64,000 bases of DNA from Mesorhizobium sp. Root554. GTDB lineage: Bacteria > Pseudomonadota > Alphaproteobacteria > Rhizobiales > Rhizobiaceae. A program made the position numbers and the translations under genes. Shown piece after piece: positions 56,200 to 64,000 of this stretch. A model generated the notes under the pieces. The model worked only from the letters and a program-made list of their open reading frames with translations. It was not told the DNA's origin and ran no database searches. Numbering within the stretch: position 1 is the stretch's first letter; every line of letters begins with the position of its first letter. The DNA lies in assembly GCF_001427025.1 (NCBI RefSeq), contig NZ_LMGA01000001.1, positions 454,348 to 518,347 of the forward strand, read 5' to 3'.

Positions 56200-56637
56200 T
56201 TACAATTCAGGATGGCTTTCCACCTGCTCGGTTTCGCCGCCGAAGCCATGCATGTAGTACGTCCATTGCAGTCCGATGACAGCGCCCTTGACCGGTTGCA
56301 GCAGCGCCAGCGACATGACGATGGTGAGCGGCGCCCACACAGCCATATGCAGCCACATCGACCAGTTTGAGGTCGCCTCGACGCCCATGAAGGCGCCCAA
56401 CACGACGTGGCCGACGATCACCACCACCAGATAGGCGGGCAGGTCGTCGGCGCGGTGATGGTGGATTTCCTCGCCGCAGACTGCGCACTTGTCCACGGTC
56501 TTCACGTAGGCGCGAAACAGCTTGCCTTCGCCGCAATGTGGGCAGCGGCCGAGAAATCCGCGCTTCATCGCCGTCCACAGCGCCCGTGCCGGACGGCCGG
56601 AATGGTGCTCGCCACCGAAAACCTGTGTCTCCATCAT
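56200..56637 (-). CDS. DUF983 membrane protein with zinc ribbon
   Basis: A 145-residue protein. A zinc ribbon (C32-P-H-C35, C51-A-V-C54) precedes two membrane segments (LVVVIVGHVVLGAF and VWAPLTIVMSLALLQ). The DUF983 motif RGRCPxCGxGxLF is seen as RGFLGRCPHCGEGKLF. Function unknown. Its ATG overlaps the rnr stop (ATGA), so it is coupled to RNase R. Confidence 0.86.
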   Translation of the reverse strand: MMETQVFGGEHHSGRPARALWTAMKRGFLGRCPHCGEGKLFRAYVKTVDKCAVCGEEIHHHRADDLPAYLVVVIVGHVVLGAFMGVEATSNWSMWLHMAVWAPLTIVMSLALLQPVKGAVIGLQWTYYMHGFGGETEQVESHPEL

Positions 56638-58925
56638 CGTCTCCTGCCGCGTGAGCGCGGCTGCGAGGCGCGGGCCCGGCCCTTCGCCTTGTGGAACGAA
56701 CGCTTCGATCCGGGCAGAGGCTTCGGGTCGCTCAGCATCTCGAAGCGCATCGCGCCAGCCATTGGCGCCACTTCGACCAGGCGAACCTCGACATGATCCG
56801 CGAGCTGATAACCCTTGCCGCTGCGTTCTCCGAAAAGCGACCGCGCCGCTTCGTCATAGATATAGTAGTCATCTCCGAGCGTTGACACCGGTATGAAGCC
56901 GTCGGCGCCGTACTGCGGCAATTTGACAAACAGGCCGGCCTTGGTGACCCCGGAAATCCGGGCGTCGAAACGCTCATCGATGCGTTCGGCCAAATAGGCT
57001 GCGATCAGCCGGTCGATGGTATCGCGCTCGGCTGCCATGGCCCTTCGTTCCGAAGCCGAGATCAGCACCGCGGTTTCTTCCAGCCGTGCTTCCTCGTCGC
57101 GCGTCAGCCCTCCCGGCCCAAGCCCCAGCGCGGCGACCAGCGCCCGATGCACGATCAGGTCGGCATAACGGCGGATCGGCGAGGTGAAATGCGCGTAGCG
57201 GAGAAGGTTCAGGCCGAAATGGCCGATATTCGCTGGCGAATACTCGGCCTGGCTCTGCGAACGCAGCACGACCTCGTTGACCAGCTGCTCATTGTCGGCG
57301 CCGCGCACCCGCTCCAGTATGCCGTTGAACTGAGACGGACGCATCTGCGCCCCGCGCGCCAGCGACAGGGACAGCGTCTGCAGGAATTCGCGCAGCGATT
57401 CCTGCTTGGCCAGCGAAGGCGCATCATGGATGCGGTAGACCAGCGCCTGCTTTTTGTTTTCCAGTGTCTCCGCGGCGGCGACATTGGCCTGGATCATGAA
57501 CTCTTCGATCAGCTTGTGCGCATCGAGTCGTTCCGGCACGATGACGCAGTCGACCGTGCCATCCTCCTTGAGCAGGATCTTCCGCTCCGGCAGGTCGAGC
57601 TCCAGCGGCTGGCGCGCATCGCGGCCGCGCTTGAGGATGGCGTACGCATCCCAGAGAGGCCGTAGAACCGTGTCGAGGATCGGTCCGGTCTTGTCGTCGG
57701 GCGCGCCGTCAATGGCCGCCTGCGCCTGCGGATAGACCAGCCGGGCTGCGGACTTCATCATCACCCGGTGGAATGTGTGGCGCAGCTTGCGGCCCTCCGC
57801 AGAGAACGTCATGCGCACGGCCATGGCCGGCCGGTCCTCACCCTCGCGCAGCGAGCAGAGGTTGTTCGAGATGCGCTCCGGCAGCATCGGCACGACGCGA
57901 TCGGGGAAATAGACCGAATTGCCGCGCTTGAGCGCTTCGCGGTCCAGCGCGGAGTTTGGCCGCACATAGGCGGAAACATCGGCGATCGCGACGGTGACAA
58001 TGACACCGCCGCGGTTCTTCTCGTCCGCGTCGGGCAGGGCGAAGACGGCGTCGTCATGGTCCTTGGCGTCGGCGGGATCAATGGTGACGAGCGGCAGCTC
58101 GCGCCAGTCCTCGCGGCCGTCCAGTGTGACGGGTTTCAGCGCTTCCGACTCGGCCAGCACCTCGGGCGGAAAGATGTGAGGGATGTCGTGCGCATGAATG
58201 GCGATCATGGAGACCGCCTTCTCGCTGGTCAGCGATCCCAGAACCGACAGGACCCTGGCGCGGGGCAGGCCGTATTTGCCGGCGCGTGCCGGCTCGACCT
58301 CGACGAGGTCGCCGTTTTTCGCGCCGTTCTGGAATTCCTTGTCGACGATCAGCTCGGGCTGTCGCCGCTCGACCGGCTCGATGCGAAAGCTGCCGTCCTG
58401 AAGCACGCGGAAAACACCGAGAACCGCCTCGTCGCGCTTCTCGAATATTTTCACGATCCGGGCGGTATAGGCGGGGCCGTCCGGATCATCGGTGGGAAAG
58501 GTCTTCGCCAGCACGCGGGCGCCGATGCCGGGGGCGGGACCGCTGCGCGAAACGCGGATCGCCACGATCGGTGGATTGTCGCCCTTGTATTCTGCCGGCC
58601 GTGCCAGCAGTCCGCCGTCCGGATCGCGGCCGAAAACGTCCAGCACCGTGACATGGGGCAGGGCGCCGACGCGGACATGGCGTTTACGGCTTTTCTCCAG
58701 CAGGCCTTCGTCAGCAAGGTCGCGCAACAGGTCTTTGAGCCAGATGCGGTCGTCGCCGCGCAGGGAAAACGCCTTGGCGATGTCGCGCTTGCCGGACCTG
58801 TCGGGGTTCTCCGCAATGTAGCGGAGGATTTCGTCACGCGACGGGCGGTAAGTGTCCTGAGCGCCGCGGCGGGTATCGGCGGCGCGCGGATCGCGGTTGC
58901 TTTTTCCGGAAATCCTGCGCGCCAA
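56634..58925 (-). CDS. rnr: Ribonuclease R
   Basis: About 763 residues. Domain order is a winged-helix start (RPSRDEILRYIAENP), cold-shock domains, RNB catalytic domain with DPADAKDHDDAVF, a C-terminal S1 domain and a basic tail (RASQPRSRGRRR). It is a 3'-5' exonuclease that degrades structured RNA and works with trans-translation (smpB in this window). The start is uncertain: TTG at 58925, just after the topA stop and behind TAGG, avoids the long overlap implied by a start at 59027. Confidence 0.9.
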   Translation of the reverse strand: MARRISGKSNRDPRAADTRRGAQDTYRPSRDEILRYIAENPDRSGKRDIAKAFSLRGDDRIWLKDLLRDLADEGLLEKSRKRHVRVGALPHVTVLDVFGRDPDGGLLARPAEYKGDNPPIVAIRVSRSGPAPGIGARVLAKTFPTDDPDGPAYTARIVKIFEKRDEAVLGVFRVLQDGSFRIEPVERRQPELIVDKEFQNGAKNGDLVEVEPARAGKYGLPRARVLSVLGSLTSEKAVSMIAIHAHDIPHIFPPEVLAESEALKPVTLDGREDWRELPLVTIDPADAKDHDDAVFALPDADEKNRGGVIVTVAIADVSAYVRPNSALDREALKRGNSVYFPDRVVPMLPERISNNLCSLREGEDRPAMAVRMTFSAEGRKLRHTFHRVMMKSAARLVYPQAQAAIDGAPDDKTGPILDTVLRPLWDAYAILKRGRDARQPLELDLPERKILLKEDGTVDCVIVPERLDAHKLIEEFMIQANVAAAETLENKKQALVYRIHDAPSLAKQESLREFLQTLSLSLARGAQMRPSQFNGILERVRGADNEQLVNEVVLRSQSQAEYSPANIGHFGLNLLRYAHFTSPIRRYADLIVHRALVAALGLGPGGLTRDEEARLEETAVLISASERRAMAAERDTIDRLIAAYLAERIDERFDARISGVTKAGLFVKLPQYGADGFIPVSTLGDDYYIYDEAARSLFGERSGKGYQLADHVEVRLVEVAPMAGAMRFEMLSDPKPLPGSKRSFHKAKGRARASQPRSRGRRR

Positions 58926-58929
58926 GGAC

Positions 58930-61548
58930 CTAGCCCTTTTTCTTTGCAGCGGCCTTCTTGGCCGCAGGCTTCTTCGCGGCTGGCTTCTTGGCAGCGGAGG
59001 CTTTGCGAGCCGGCTTCTTGCCGCCACCCTTGGCTTCCCGCTCGGCGATGAGGGCTATGGCCTCATCGAGCGACACCGACTGTGGTTCCTTGCCCTTGGG
59101 CAGTGTGGCGTTGACCTTGCCCCAGTTGACATAGGGACCGTATTTGCCATCCCGCACGGTAATCTTGCCGCCGCCATCCGGATGCTCGCCGAGATCCTTC
59201 AGGGCTGCCGGCGTTCCGCCATTGCGTCCACCCCGACCCTTGGCCTGCTTCTCGGCGATCACCGAGACGGCGCGATTGAGGCCGATCGAGAACACGTCCT
59301 CGATGGATTCCAGATTGGCGTAGGTGCCATCATGCAGCACGAACGGCCCATAGCGCCCGAGTCCGGCGGAGATCATCTTGGCCGACTCCGGGTGTTTGCC
59401 GACATCGCGGGGCAGGGCCAGCAGAGCCAGCGCTTTCTCGTGGTCTATGCTGGCCGGCGTCCACCCCTTCGGCAGGCTCGACCTCTTGGCTTCCTTGCCA
59501 TCGCCACGCTGGACGTAGGGACCGAACCGGCCGGAGCGCAGGGTGATCTCCTCGCTCGTGTACGGGTCCTTGCCCAGAACCTTCGTGCCGTCCTCGGCGC
59601 CGGCGTTTTCACCATTGCCGTTGGCATCGCCGCCGAGCTGGCGTGTGTAGCCGCATTCGGGATAGTTCGAGCAGCCGACGAACGCGCCATACTTTCCGAG
59701 TTTCAGCGACAAATTGCCGGTGCCGCATTTGGGGCAGATGCGCGGGTCCGAACCGTCTTCCCGTGTCGGGAATACCAGTGGCGCCAGTTCTTCGTTCAGC
59801 GCGTCGAGCACATCGGTAACGCGCAGTTCCTTGATGTCGTCGACCGAAGCCGAAAAATCCTTCCAGAAGTCGCGCAGCACATCCTTCCAGGCGAGCTTGC
59901 CGTCGGAAATCTCGTCCAGCTTTTCTTCCAGCGAGGCGGTGAAGTCGTACTCGACATATTTTTCGAAGAAGCTCTCGAGGAAGGCGATCACAAGCCGGCC
60001 CTTGGCCTCGGGCAACAGCCGGCGTTTGTCGATCACGACATATTCGCGGTCTTCCAGCGTCTTCAGTGTCGCCGCATAGGTCGAAGGCCGGCCGATGCCG
60101 AGCTCTTCCAGTTTCTTGATGAGCGAGGCTTCGGAATAGCGCGGCGGCGGCTCGGTGGTATGCTGCGTGGCGTTGATCGCTTCGCGCGCCAGCGTTTCGC
60201 CCGAACGGATTTCCGGCAGGCGGCGGTTCTCCTCGTCTTCGCTATCGTCCTCGCGCTGGTCGGTGTAGGCGGCGATGAAGCCGTCGAAGCGCGTCACGGA
60301 GCCAACCGCCCTCAGCGCGGCCGAACGCCCGCCATTGACGGCTTCGATCTCGACGGTGGTGCGCTCGATCTCAGCCGCGTTCATCTGGCTGGCGATGGCG
60401 CGCTTCCAGACCAGCTCGTAGAGCCGCGCCTGGTCGGCATCCAGATATTGCCTGACCGATGCCGGGGTGCGGAAGAAGTCCGTTGGGCGGATCGCCTCGT
60501 GCGCTTCCTGTGCGTTCTTGGCCTTGGCGGTATAATAGCGGGGCTTTTCCGGCAAATAATTTGGGCCGAATTCCTTCTTGATCGCGTCACGGGCCGCCGA
60601 AATGGCCTCGGGCGCCATCTGCACGCCGTCGGTACGCATGTAGGTGATGAGGCCAGCAGTCTCGCCGCCGATATCGAGGCCTTCATACAGTCTCTGCGCC
60701 ACCTGCATGGTGCGGCTGGCCGAGAAGCCCATTCGCGAGGATGCGGCCTGCTGCAGGGTGGAGGTGGTGAAGGGAGGGCCGGGATTGCGTTTGGTCGGCT
60801 TGGCCTCGACCGAAAGCGCGCGGAAACTTGCGCCTTCCAGCATCGCCTTGATGTCGTCGGCCTGCGCCTTGTTCTTGATGTCGAGCTTCTGCAGCTTCTT
60901 GCCTTCATAGGCAGTCAGCCGGGCTTCGAAATTGTCCTTGCGCGGCGTGTCGAGAATGGCGGCGATGTTCCAGTATTCCTCGCGGATGAAGCGTTCGATC
61001 TCCGCTTCCCGATCGCAGACCAGCCGCAGCGCCACCGATTGAACGCGCCCGGCGGACCGGGCGCCCGGCAGCTTGCGCCAAAGCACCGGTGAAAGGGTGA
61101 AGCCGACCAGGTAGTCGAGGGCCCGGCGCGCCAGATAGGCATCGACCAGCGGCGCGTCGATTTCGCGCGGATTGGCCATCGCGTCCAGCACCGACTGCTT
61201 GGTGATGGCGTTGAAGACGACGCGGCTGACCGGTTTGTCCTTGAGCACGCGCTTCTGCTTCAAAACCTCGAGCACGTGCCAGGAAATGGCTTCACCCTCG
61301 CGGTCCGGGTCGGTAGCGAGAATGAGCCCGTCCGCGTCCTTCACCGCTTTGGCGATGTCGGCCAGGCGCTTGCTCGACGCAGTGTCGACCGCCCAGGACA
61401 TGGAGAAATCGTCGTCCGGCCGCACCGAGCCGTCCTTGGCCGGCAGATCTCTTACATGGCCGAAGGAAGCCAGAACCTTATAGTTCCGACCGAGATATTT
61501 GTTGATTGTCTTCGCTTTTGCCGGCGATTCGACGACGACGACTTCCAT
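58930..61548 (-). CDS. topA: DNA topoisomerase I
   Basis: An 872-residue type IA topoisomerase. The TOPRIM domain starts MEVVVVESPAKAKTI and has DPDREGE. The active-site tyrosine is Y303 (ITYMRTDG). After the core there is one C4 zinc finger (CPKCGTGNL ... CSNYPECGY), then Topo_C repeats (GRFGPYVQ, GRYGPFVL, GKYGPYVN). The last about 30 residues are a Lys/Ala tail (AAKKPAAKKPAAKK). It relaxes negative supercoils. Start 61548 is the conserved Met. The stop is five bases from the proposed rnr start. Confidence 0.94.
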   Translation of the reverse strand: MEVVVVESPAKAKTINKYLGRNYKVLASFGHVRDLPAKDGSVRPDDDFSMSWAVDTASSKRLADIAKAVKDADGLILATDPDREGEAISWHVLEVLKQKRVLKDKPVSRVVFNAITKQSVLDAMANPREIDAPLVDAYLARRALDYLVGFTLSPVLWRKLPGARSAGRVQSVALRLVCDREAEIERFIREEYWNIAAILDTPRKDNFEARLTAYEGKKLQKLDIKNKAQADDIKAMLEGASFRALSVEAKPTKRNPGPPFTTSTLQQAASSRMGFSASRTMQVAQRLYEGLDIGGETAGLITYMRTDGVQMAPEAISAARDAIKKEFGPNYLPEKPRYYTAKAKNAQEAHEAIRPTDFFRTPASVRQYLDADQARLYELVWKRAIASQMNAAEIERTTVEIEAVNGGRSAALRAVGSVTRFDGFIAAYTDQREDDSEDEENRRLPEIRSGETLAREAINATQHTTEPPPRYSEASLIKKLEELGIGRPSTYAATLKTLEDREYVVIDKRRLLPEAKGRLVIAFLESFFEKYVEYDFTASLEEKLDEISDGKLAWKDVLRDFWKDFSASVDDIKELRVTDVLDALNEELAPLVFPTREDGSDPRICPKCGTGNLSLKLGKYGAFVGCSNYPECGYTRQLGGDANGNGENAGAEDGTKVLGKDPYTSEEITLRSGRFGPYVQRGDGKEAKRSSLPKGWTPASIDHEKALALLALPRDVGKHPESAKMISAGLGRYGPFVLHDGTYANLESIEDVFSIGLNRAVSVIAEKQAKGRGGRNGGTPAALKDLGEHPDGGGKITVRDGKYGPYVNWGKVNATLPKGKEPQSVSLDEAIALIAEREAKGGGKKPARKASAAKKPAAKKPAAKKAAAKKKG

Positions 61549-61713
61549 GATTGCTCGTATCTGGCTGGTGATTCGCAGAAGAACTTGCGCTGCCCGCAAC
61601 GAAATCACGTTCAAGTGGTCCGTCAAATGGCCGTGCTTTTCGATCCGGTCAAGAGGCAGGCCCAAATCTGTCAGCGTCCAGCCATGCAACCATAGGGTGT
61701 ATCTGTAAAAAAC

Positions 61714-61741
61714 TTGCAATTTAAGATATAGTAGCTATTGT
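61714..61741 (+). promoter_or_regulatory. Putative promoter of the 75-residue protein gene
   Basis: TTGCAA (61714-61719), 16 bp, TATTGT (61736-61741) in an unusually AT-rich stretch, about 90 bp before the ATG at 61836. Confidence 0.45.
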
Positions 61742-61835
61742 CATCGAGCTACCCAAACAATGCAGGTCGATTCGAGGAAATATCGGCAAGGTCCGGCAGC
61801 GCTGAGGCGTTCCGGAAAGGCGGGAAAGTGTTCAG

Positions 61836-62063
61836 ATGAGGCAGGTCTATACAAAAAAACGGACGGAAACCCTCGACTATATGCAGTCCATGCTTGGCCA
61901 GCTTCGCACCATGGCGGAAGCCGAACGCTGCGATATGCTCGCCTACCTGATCGAGATGGCTTACGTCGAAGCCAGCGACATTATCCGTGGCGAACGACCG
62001 ACCCGTATCCGGGAGAATTCTTCGCCGGGGAGCGAGATCAAGGCGGTACGACGCAACAGTTGA
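61836..62063 (+). CDS. 75-residue protein of unknown function, rhizobial type
   Basis: A 75-residue, mostly helical protein: MRQVYTKKRTETLDYMQSML, then LRTMAEAERCDMLAYLIEMAYVEA, with a basic, probably disordered end. GCGGGAAAG precedes the ATG. The pattern looks like a small conserved protein known from rhizobial genomes, without assigned function. Its AT-rich promoter region contrasts with the neighbourhood. Confidence 0.7.
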   Translation: MRQVYTKKRTETLDYMQSMLGQLRTMAEAERCDMLAYLIEMAYVEASDIIRGERPTRIRENSSPGSEIKAVRRNS

Positions 62064-62130
62064 CCGGCGGCTGGATGCGTCGCCAGCCGCCGGCACAGGG
62101 TCAATGCTTGTTATTTTTGGCCTGGCCGTA

Positions 62131-62508
62131 TTATTCCGGCTTGGCGATATGCCAGACGCCGTTGACACCGTCGCCGGTCACGTCGCCTGCCTTCTTGTCC
62201 TTGATGAATGTGTAGAGCGGCTTGCCGTCATAAGCCCACATCTTGGTGCCGTCCTTGCGCTCGACGACGGTCCATCCGCCTTCCGCCTTGGCGTCGGCTT
62301 CAGCCTTGAGCGGTGGCCAGTTGGTGGCGCATTTGTCGTAGCAGTTCGACACGCCATCCTTGTCGTTGTCGAATGTATAAAGTGTCATGCCGCTGGCATC
62401 GGTATAGATTTTTGCTCCGTTCACCTCGGCTTCTTTCCAGGCGTCGGCAGCAAGCGAAGCCGTGGTGCCGAGCATCAGTCCGGCGATGGCGAAAACGATC
62501 GATTTCAT
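62131..62508 (-). CDS. Exported Lipoprotein_15 / COG4315-family protein
   Basis: A 125-residue protein with a signal peptide (MKSIVFAIAGLMLGTTASLAA, cleaved after LAA; residues 1-21). Two repeats follow, GMTLYTFDNDK and GKPLYTFIKDK, each the LYTFxxD core of the family (PF03640). C-x3-C (NCYDKCATNW) is also typical. There is no lipobox Cys, so it is probably soluble in the periplasm. Function unknown. Start 62508 has GGGAGAG upstream. Confidence 0.85.
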   Translation of the reverse strand: MKSIVFAIAGLMLGTTASLAADAWKEAEVNGAKIYTDASGMTLYTFDNDKDGVSNCYDKCATNWPPLKAEADAKAEGGWTVVERKDGTKMWAYDGKPLYTFIKDKKAGDVTGDGVNGVWHIAKPE

Positions 62509-62641
62509 GGAAACTCTCCCTTTCGAATGAAAAGCGGCTGGCAACGCGCCGCTTCGATGCATTAACGACGGGGTGAACGGATTTCTTCCCGGGCATTGCC
62601 TCTTCGCAATGCCCTTGTATGAGGTCGCCACGAAATGGTGA

Positions 62642-62670
62642 TTGGAGAACGCCCCATGCCGCGGCTATAT
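62642..62670 (+). promoter_or_regulatory. Putative ccdA promoter
   Basis: TTGGAG (62642-62647), 17 bp, CTATAT (62665-62670), 34 bp before the ATG. Confidence 0.4.
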
Positions 62671-62703
62671 CGACGCCGCATGATGACGGGGGCATTCTGA
62701 GGC

Positions 62704-63450
62704 ATGGCATTGGACGTCGGTTACATCAGCGCCATCGGGGCCGGGGCGCTTTCGTTCCTGTCGCCTTGCGTGCTGCCGCTTGTCCCGCCCTATCTGTGCT
62801 ACATGGCTGGCGTTTCCGTGGATGACTTCCGCGGCGACGCCGGGATTGCCGCCAAATCCGGCGCGCGCCGGGCGCTGCTTTATTCTTCGCTCGCTTTCGT
62901 GCTCGGCTTCTCCACCGTCTTCGTGGCTCTGGGCGCCGGTGCTTCCACGATCGGACGTCTGCTGCGCATATGGCAGGAACCGCTGGCGATGGCCGCCGGC
63001 GTGCTCATCATCCTCATGGGCCTGAATTTCCTCGGCATCCTGCGTATCCCGCTTCTGTCGCGGGAGGCGCGGTTCCAGGCCGAGGGCAAGCCGGCCAGCA
63101 CGGTCGCCGCCTATGTCATGGGGCTTGCCTTCGCCTTCGGATGGACACCCTGCATCGGGCCGGTGCTGGGGCCGATCCTGACCCTTGCCGGCGGCCGCGA
63201 AACCGTGGGCGAGGGGGCGCTGCTGTTGGCCGCCTACTCACTTGGCCTTGGCATTCCGTTCCTGATCGCCGCTCTCTTCTCCGGAGCGTTCATGCGCTTC
63301 CTCGGAAAATTCCGCGTCCATCTTGGCCGCGTCGAAAAGGCCATCGGCGCGCTGCTCGTGGTCGCCGGCGTCTTTTTCCTTACCGGTGGCGTGCAGACCG
63401 TGTCCTACTGGCTGCTCGAAACCTTTCCGGTGCTGGGTCGGCTGGGCTAG
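62704..63450 (+). CDS. ccdA: CcdA-type thiol-disulfide electron carrier
   Basis: A 248-residue protein with six membrane segments. The redox cysteines lie in LSPCVLPLVPPYLC (C22) and GWTPCIGPVLGP (C150), as in CcdA/ScsB/DsbD-beta proteins. It passes electrons from cytoplasmic thioredoxin to periplasmic thiol proteins for cytochrome c maturation or disulfide reduction. It is divergent from the exported Lipoprotein_15 gene. Confidence 0.9.
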   Translation: MALDVGYISAIGAGALSFLSPCVLPLVPPYLCYMAGVSVDDFRGDAGIAAKSGARRALLYSSLAFVLGFSTVFVALGAGASTIGRLLRIWQEPLAMAAGVLIILMGLNFLGILRIPLLSREARFQAEGKPASTVAAYVMGLAFAFGWTPCIGPVLGPILTLAGGRETVGEGALLLAAYSLGLGIPFLIAALFSGAFMRFLGKFRVHLGRVEKAIGALLVVAGVFFLTGGVQTVSYWLLETFPVLGRLG

Positions 63451-63502
63451 TTCCGCCAGGCGCGACTGTCAGCCACACTTTGCGCGCATCGGAATGGAAA
63501 CA

Positions 63503-63531
63503 TTGGAGCCGTTGCGAAGCAATGCTAGAAC
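63503..63531 (+). promoter_or_regulatory. Putative glmU promoter
   Basis: TTGGAG (63503-63508), 17 bp, TAGAAC (63526-63531), 51 bp before the glmU ATG. Confidence 0.4.
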
Positions 63532-63582
63532 GCGGCCGTTCTTGAAGTCCGCGATTCCTCATTTGTTGTGGTGTCTGTTTCC

Positions 63583-64000
63583 ATGAGCCAACGCACCTGC
63601 CTTTCCATCATCCTCGCCGCCGGTGAAGGCACGCGCATGAAGAGTGCGCTGCCGAAAGTGCTTCACAAACTGGCAGGGTTGCCCCTTGTCGGTCATGTCG
63701 TGAAGGCCACCGAAACCGCGGGCGCCGGCGATCTGGCGCTGGTGGTCGGCCATGGCGCGGAAGAGATGCGCAAGGCAGCGGAAAAATTCGCGCCCGGCGC
63801 GAATATCTTCATGCAGGAAAAGCGCCTCGGCACCGCCAACGCCGTGCTTGCTGCCCGCGATGCCATTTCCCAAGGCTATGACGACGTTCTGGTGATTTTC
63901 GGCGACACGCCGCTGATCGATCCCGCCGCGTTGACAGTGGCAAGGTTAAAGCTCGCCGAAGGCGCCGCAGTCGTGGTCATCGGCTTCCGCACCGACAATC
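63583..64000 (+). CDS. glmU: Bifunctional GlmU (N-terminal part; runs off the window)
   Basis: The first 139 residues of GlmU. The uridylyltransferase signature [18 protein letters not shown] (11-28) is complete; the later GTANAVLAA and FGDTPLID are also present. The full enzyme acetylates glucosamine-1-phosphate and makes UDP-GlcNAc for peptidoglycan and LPS. The C-terminal acetyltransferase half lies beyond base 64000. Confidence 0.95.
   Translation, partial: MSQRTCLSIILAAGEGTRMKSALPKVLHKLAGLPLVGHVVKATETAGAGDLALVVGHGAEEMRKAAEKFAPGANIFMQEKRLGTANAVLAARDAISQGYDDVLVIFGDTPLIDPAALTVARLKLAEGAAVVVIGFRTDN

Noticed and set aside
58897..61092. 731-codon open frame antisense to topA
   Set aside because: Shadow of topA codon usage with no recognisable domain.

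Overview
The window looks like chromosomal core DNA from a GC-rich alphaproteobacterium of the order Hyphomicrobiales (Rhizobiales). It is probably in or near the Mesorhizobium / Phyllobacteriaceae group. The evidence is a rhizobial-type porin, a single bifunctional Rsh enzyme, the gene order smpB-UDG-NYN-rpoZ-rsh followed by acpS-lepB-rnc-era-recO, and the rpsF-rpsR-rplI ... dnaB-radA-cvpA-purF block. No tRNA, rRNA, CRISPR array, insertion sequence, prophage or integration site was recognised. The genus is an inference from gene order and protein style, not from a search.

Layout. 1-1002: 3' part of a porin gene and its terminator. 1121-4157 (minus): soluble lytic transglycosylase and an alpha/beta hydrolase. 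4398-5867: dapA and smpB. 5894-7143 (minus): Fe-S uracil-DNA glycosylase and NYN nuclease. 7412-15204: rpoZ, rsh, DUF2062, acpS, lepB, rnc, era, an OsmC-like gene and recO. 15252-17972: a large DUF2339 membrane protein. 18109-19412: ECF sigma factor and anti-sigma factor behind a likely ECF-type promoter. 19630-21596: a coupled GNAT acetyltransferase / RLAN-ATP-grasp ligase pair. 21607-26105 (minus): atypical SDR, HD phosphohydrolase, YgfZ, three little-known small or exported proteins and a Nudix hydrolase. 26223-26999: SRAP (HMCES/YedK) protein, followed by a 51-residue minus-strand protein.

27593-33570: cysS, VOC, GFA, proline iminopeptidase, cimA (the last three coupled by overlapping start/stop codons) and rarD, which overlaps tail-to-tail with a LOG-family gene. 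34277-38586: LysM protein, an ArsR-type regulator with a perfect inverted repeat over its start codon, an Atm1-type ABC exporter and a YCII protein. 38697-42459: phospholipid genes psd and pssA, facing a fused acyltransferase/acyl-ACP synthetase. 42766-49073 (minus): dnaB, radA, cvpA, purF, SDR and a small protein. 49290-52196: a 56-residue membrane protein, an Fe-S Rsm22 methyltransferase, YnfA and Cfa. 52350-53880 (minus): rpsF-rpsR-rplI, then upstream MFS, Nudix, DUF983, rnr and topA up to 61548. 61836-64000: a 75-residue protein, an exported Lipoprotein_15 protein, CcdA and the start of glmU.

Most genes are housekeeping: translation, replication/repair, stringent response, cell wall and phospholipids. 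The parts most worth following up are the GNAT plus RLAN-RimK pair, with a possible link to the unusual arginine/aspartate/glycine tail of S6; the ArsR-Atm1 unit with its operator; the SDR with a degenerate active site; and several small proteins below usual annotation cut-offs.
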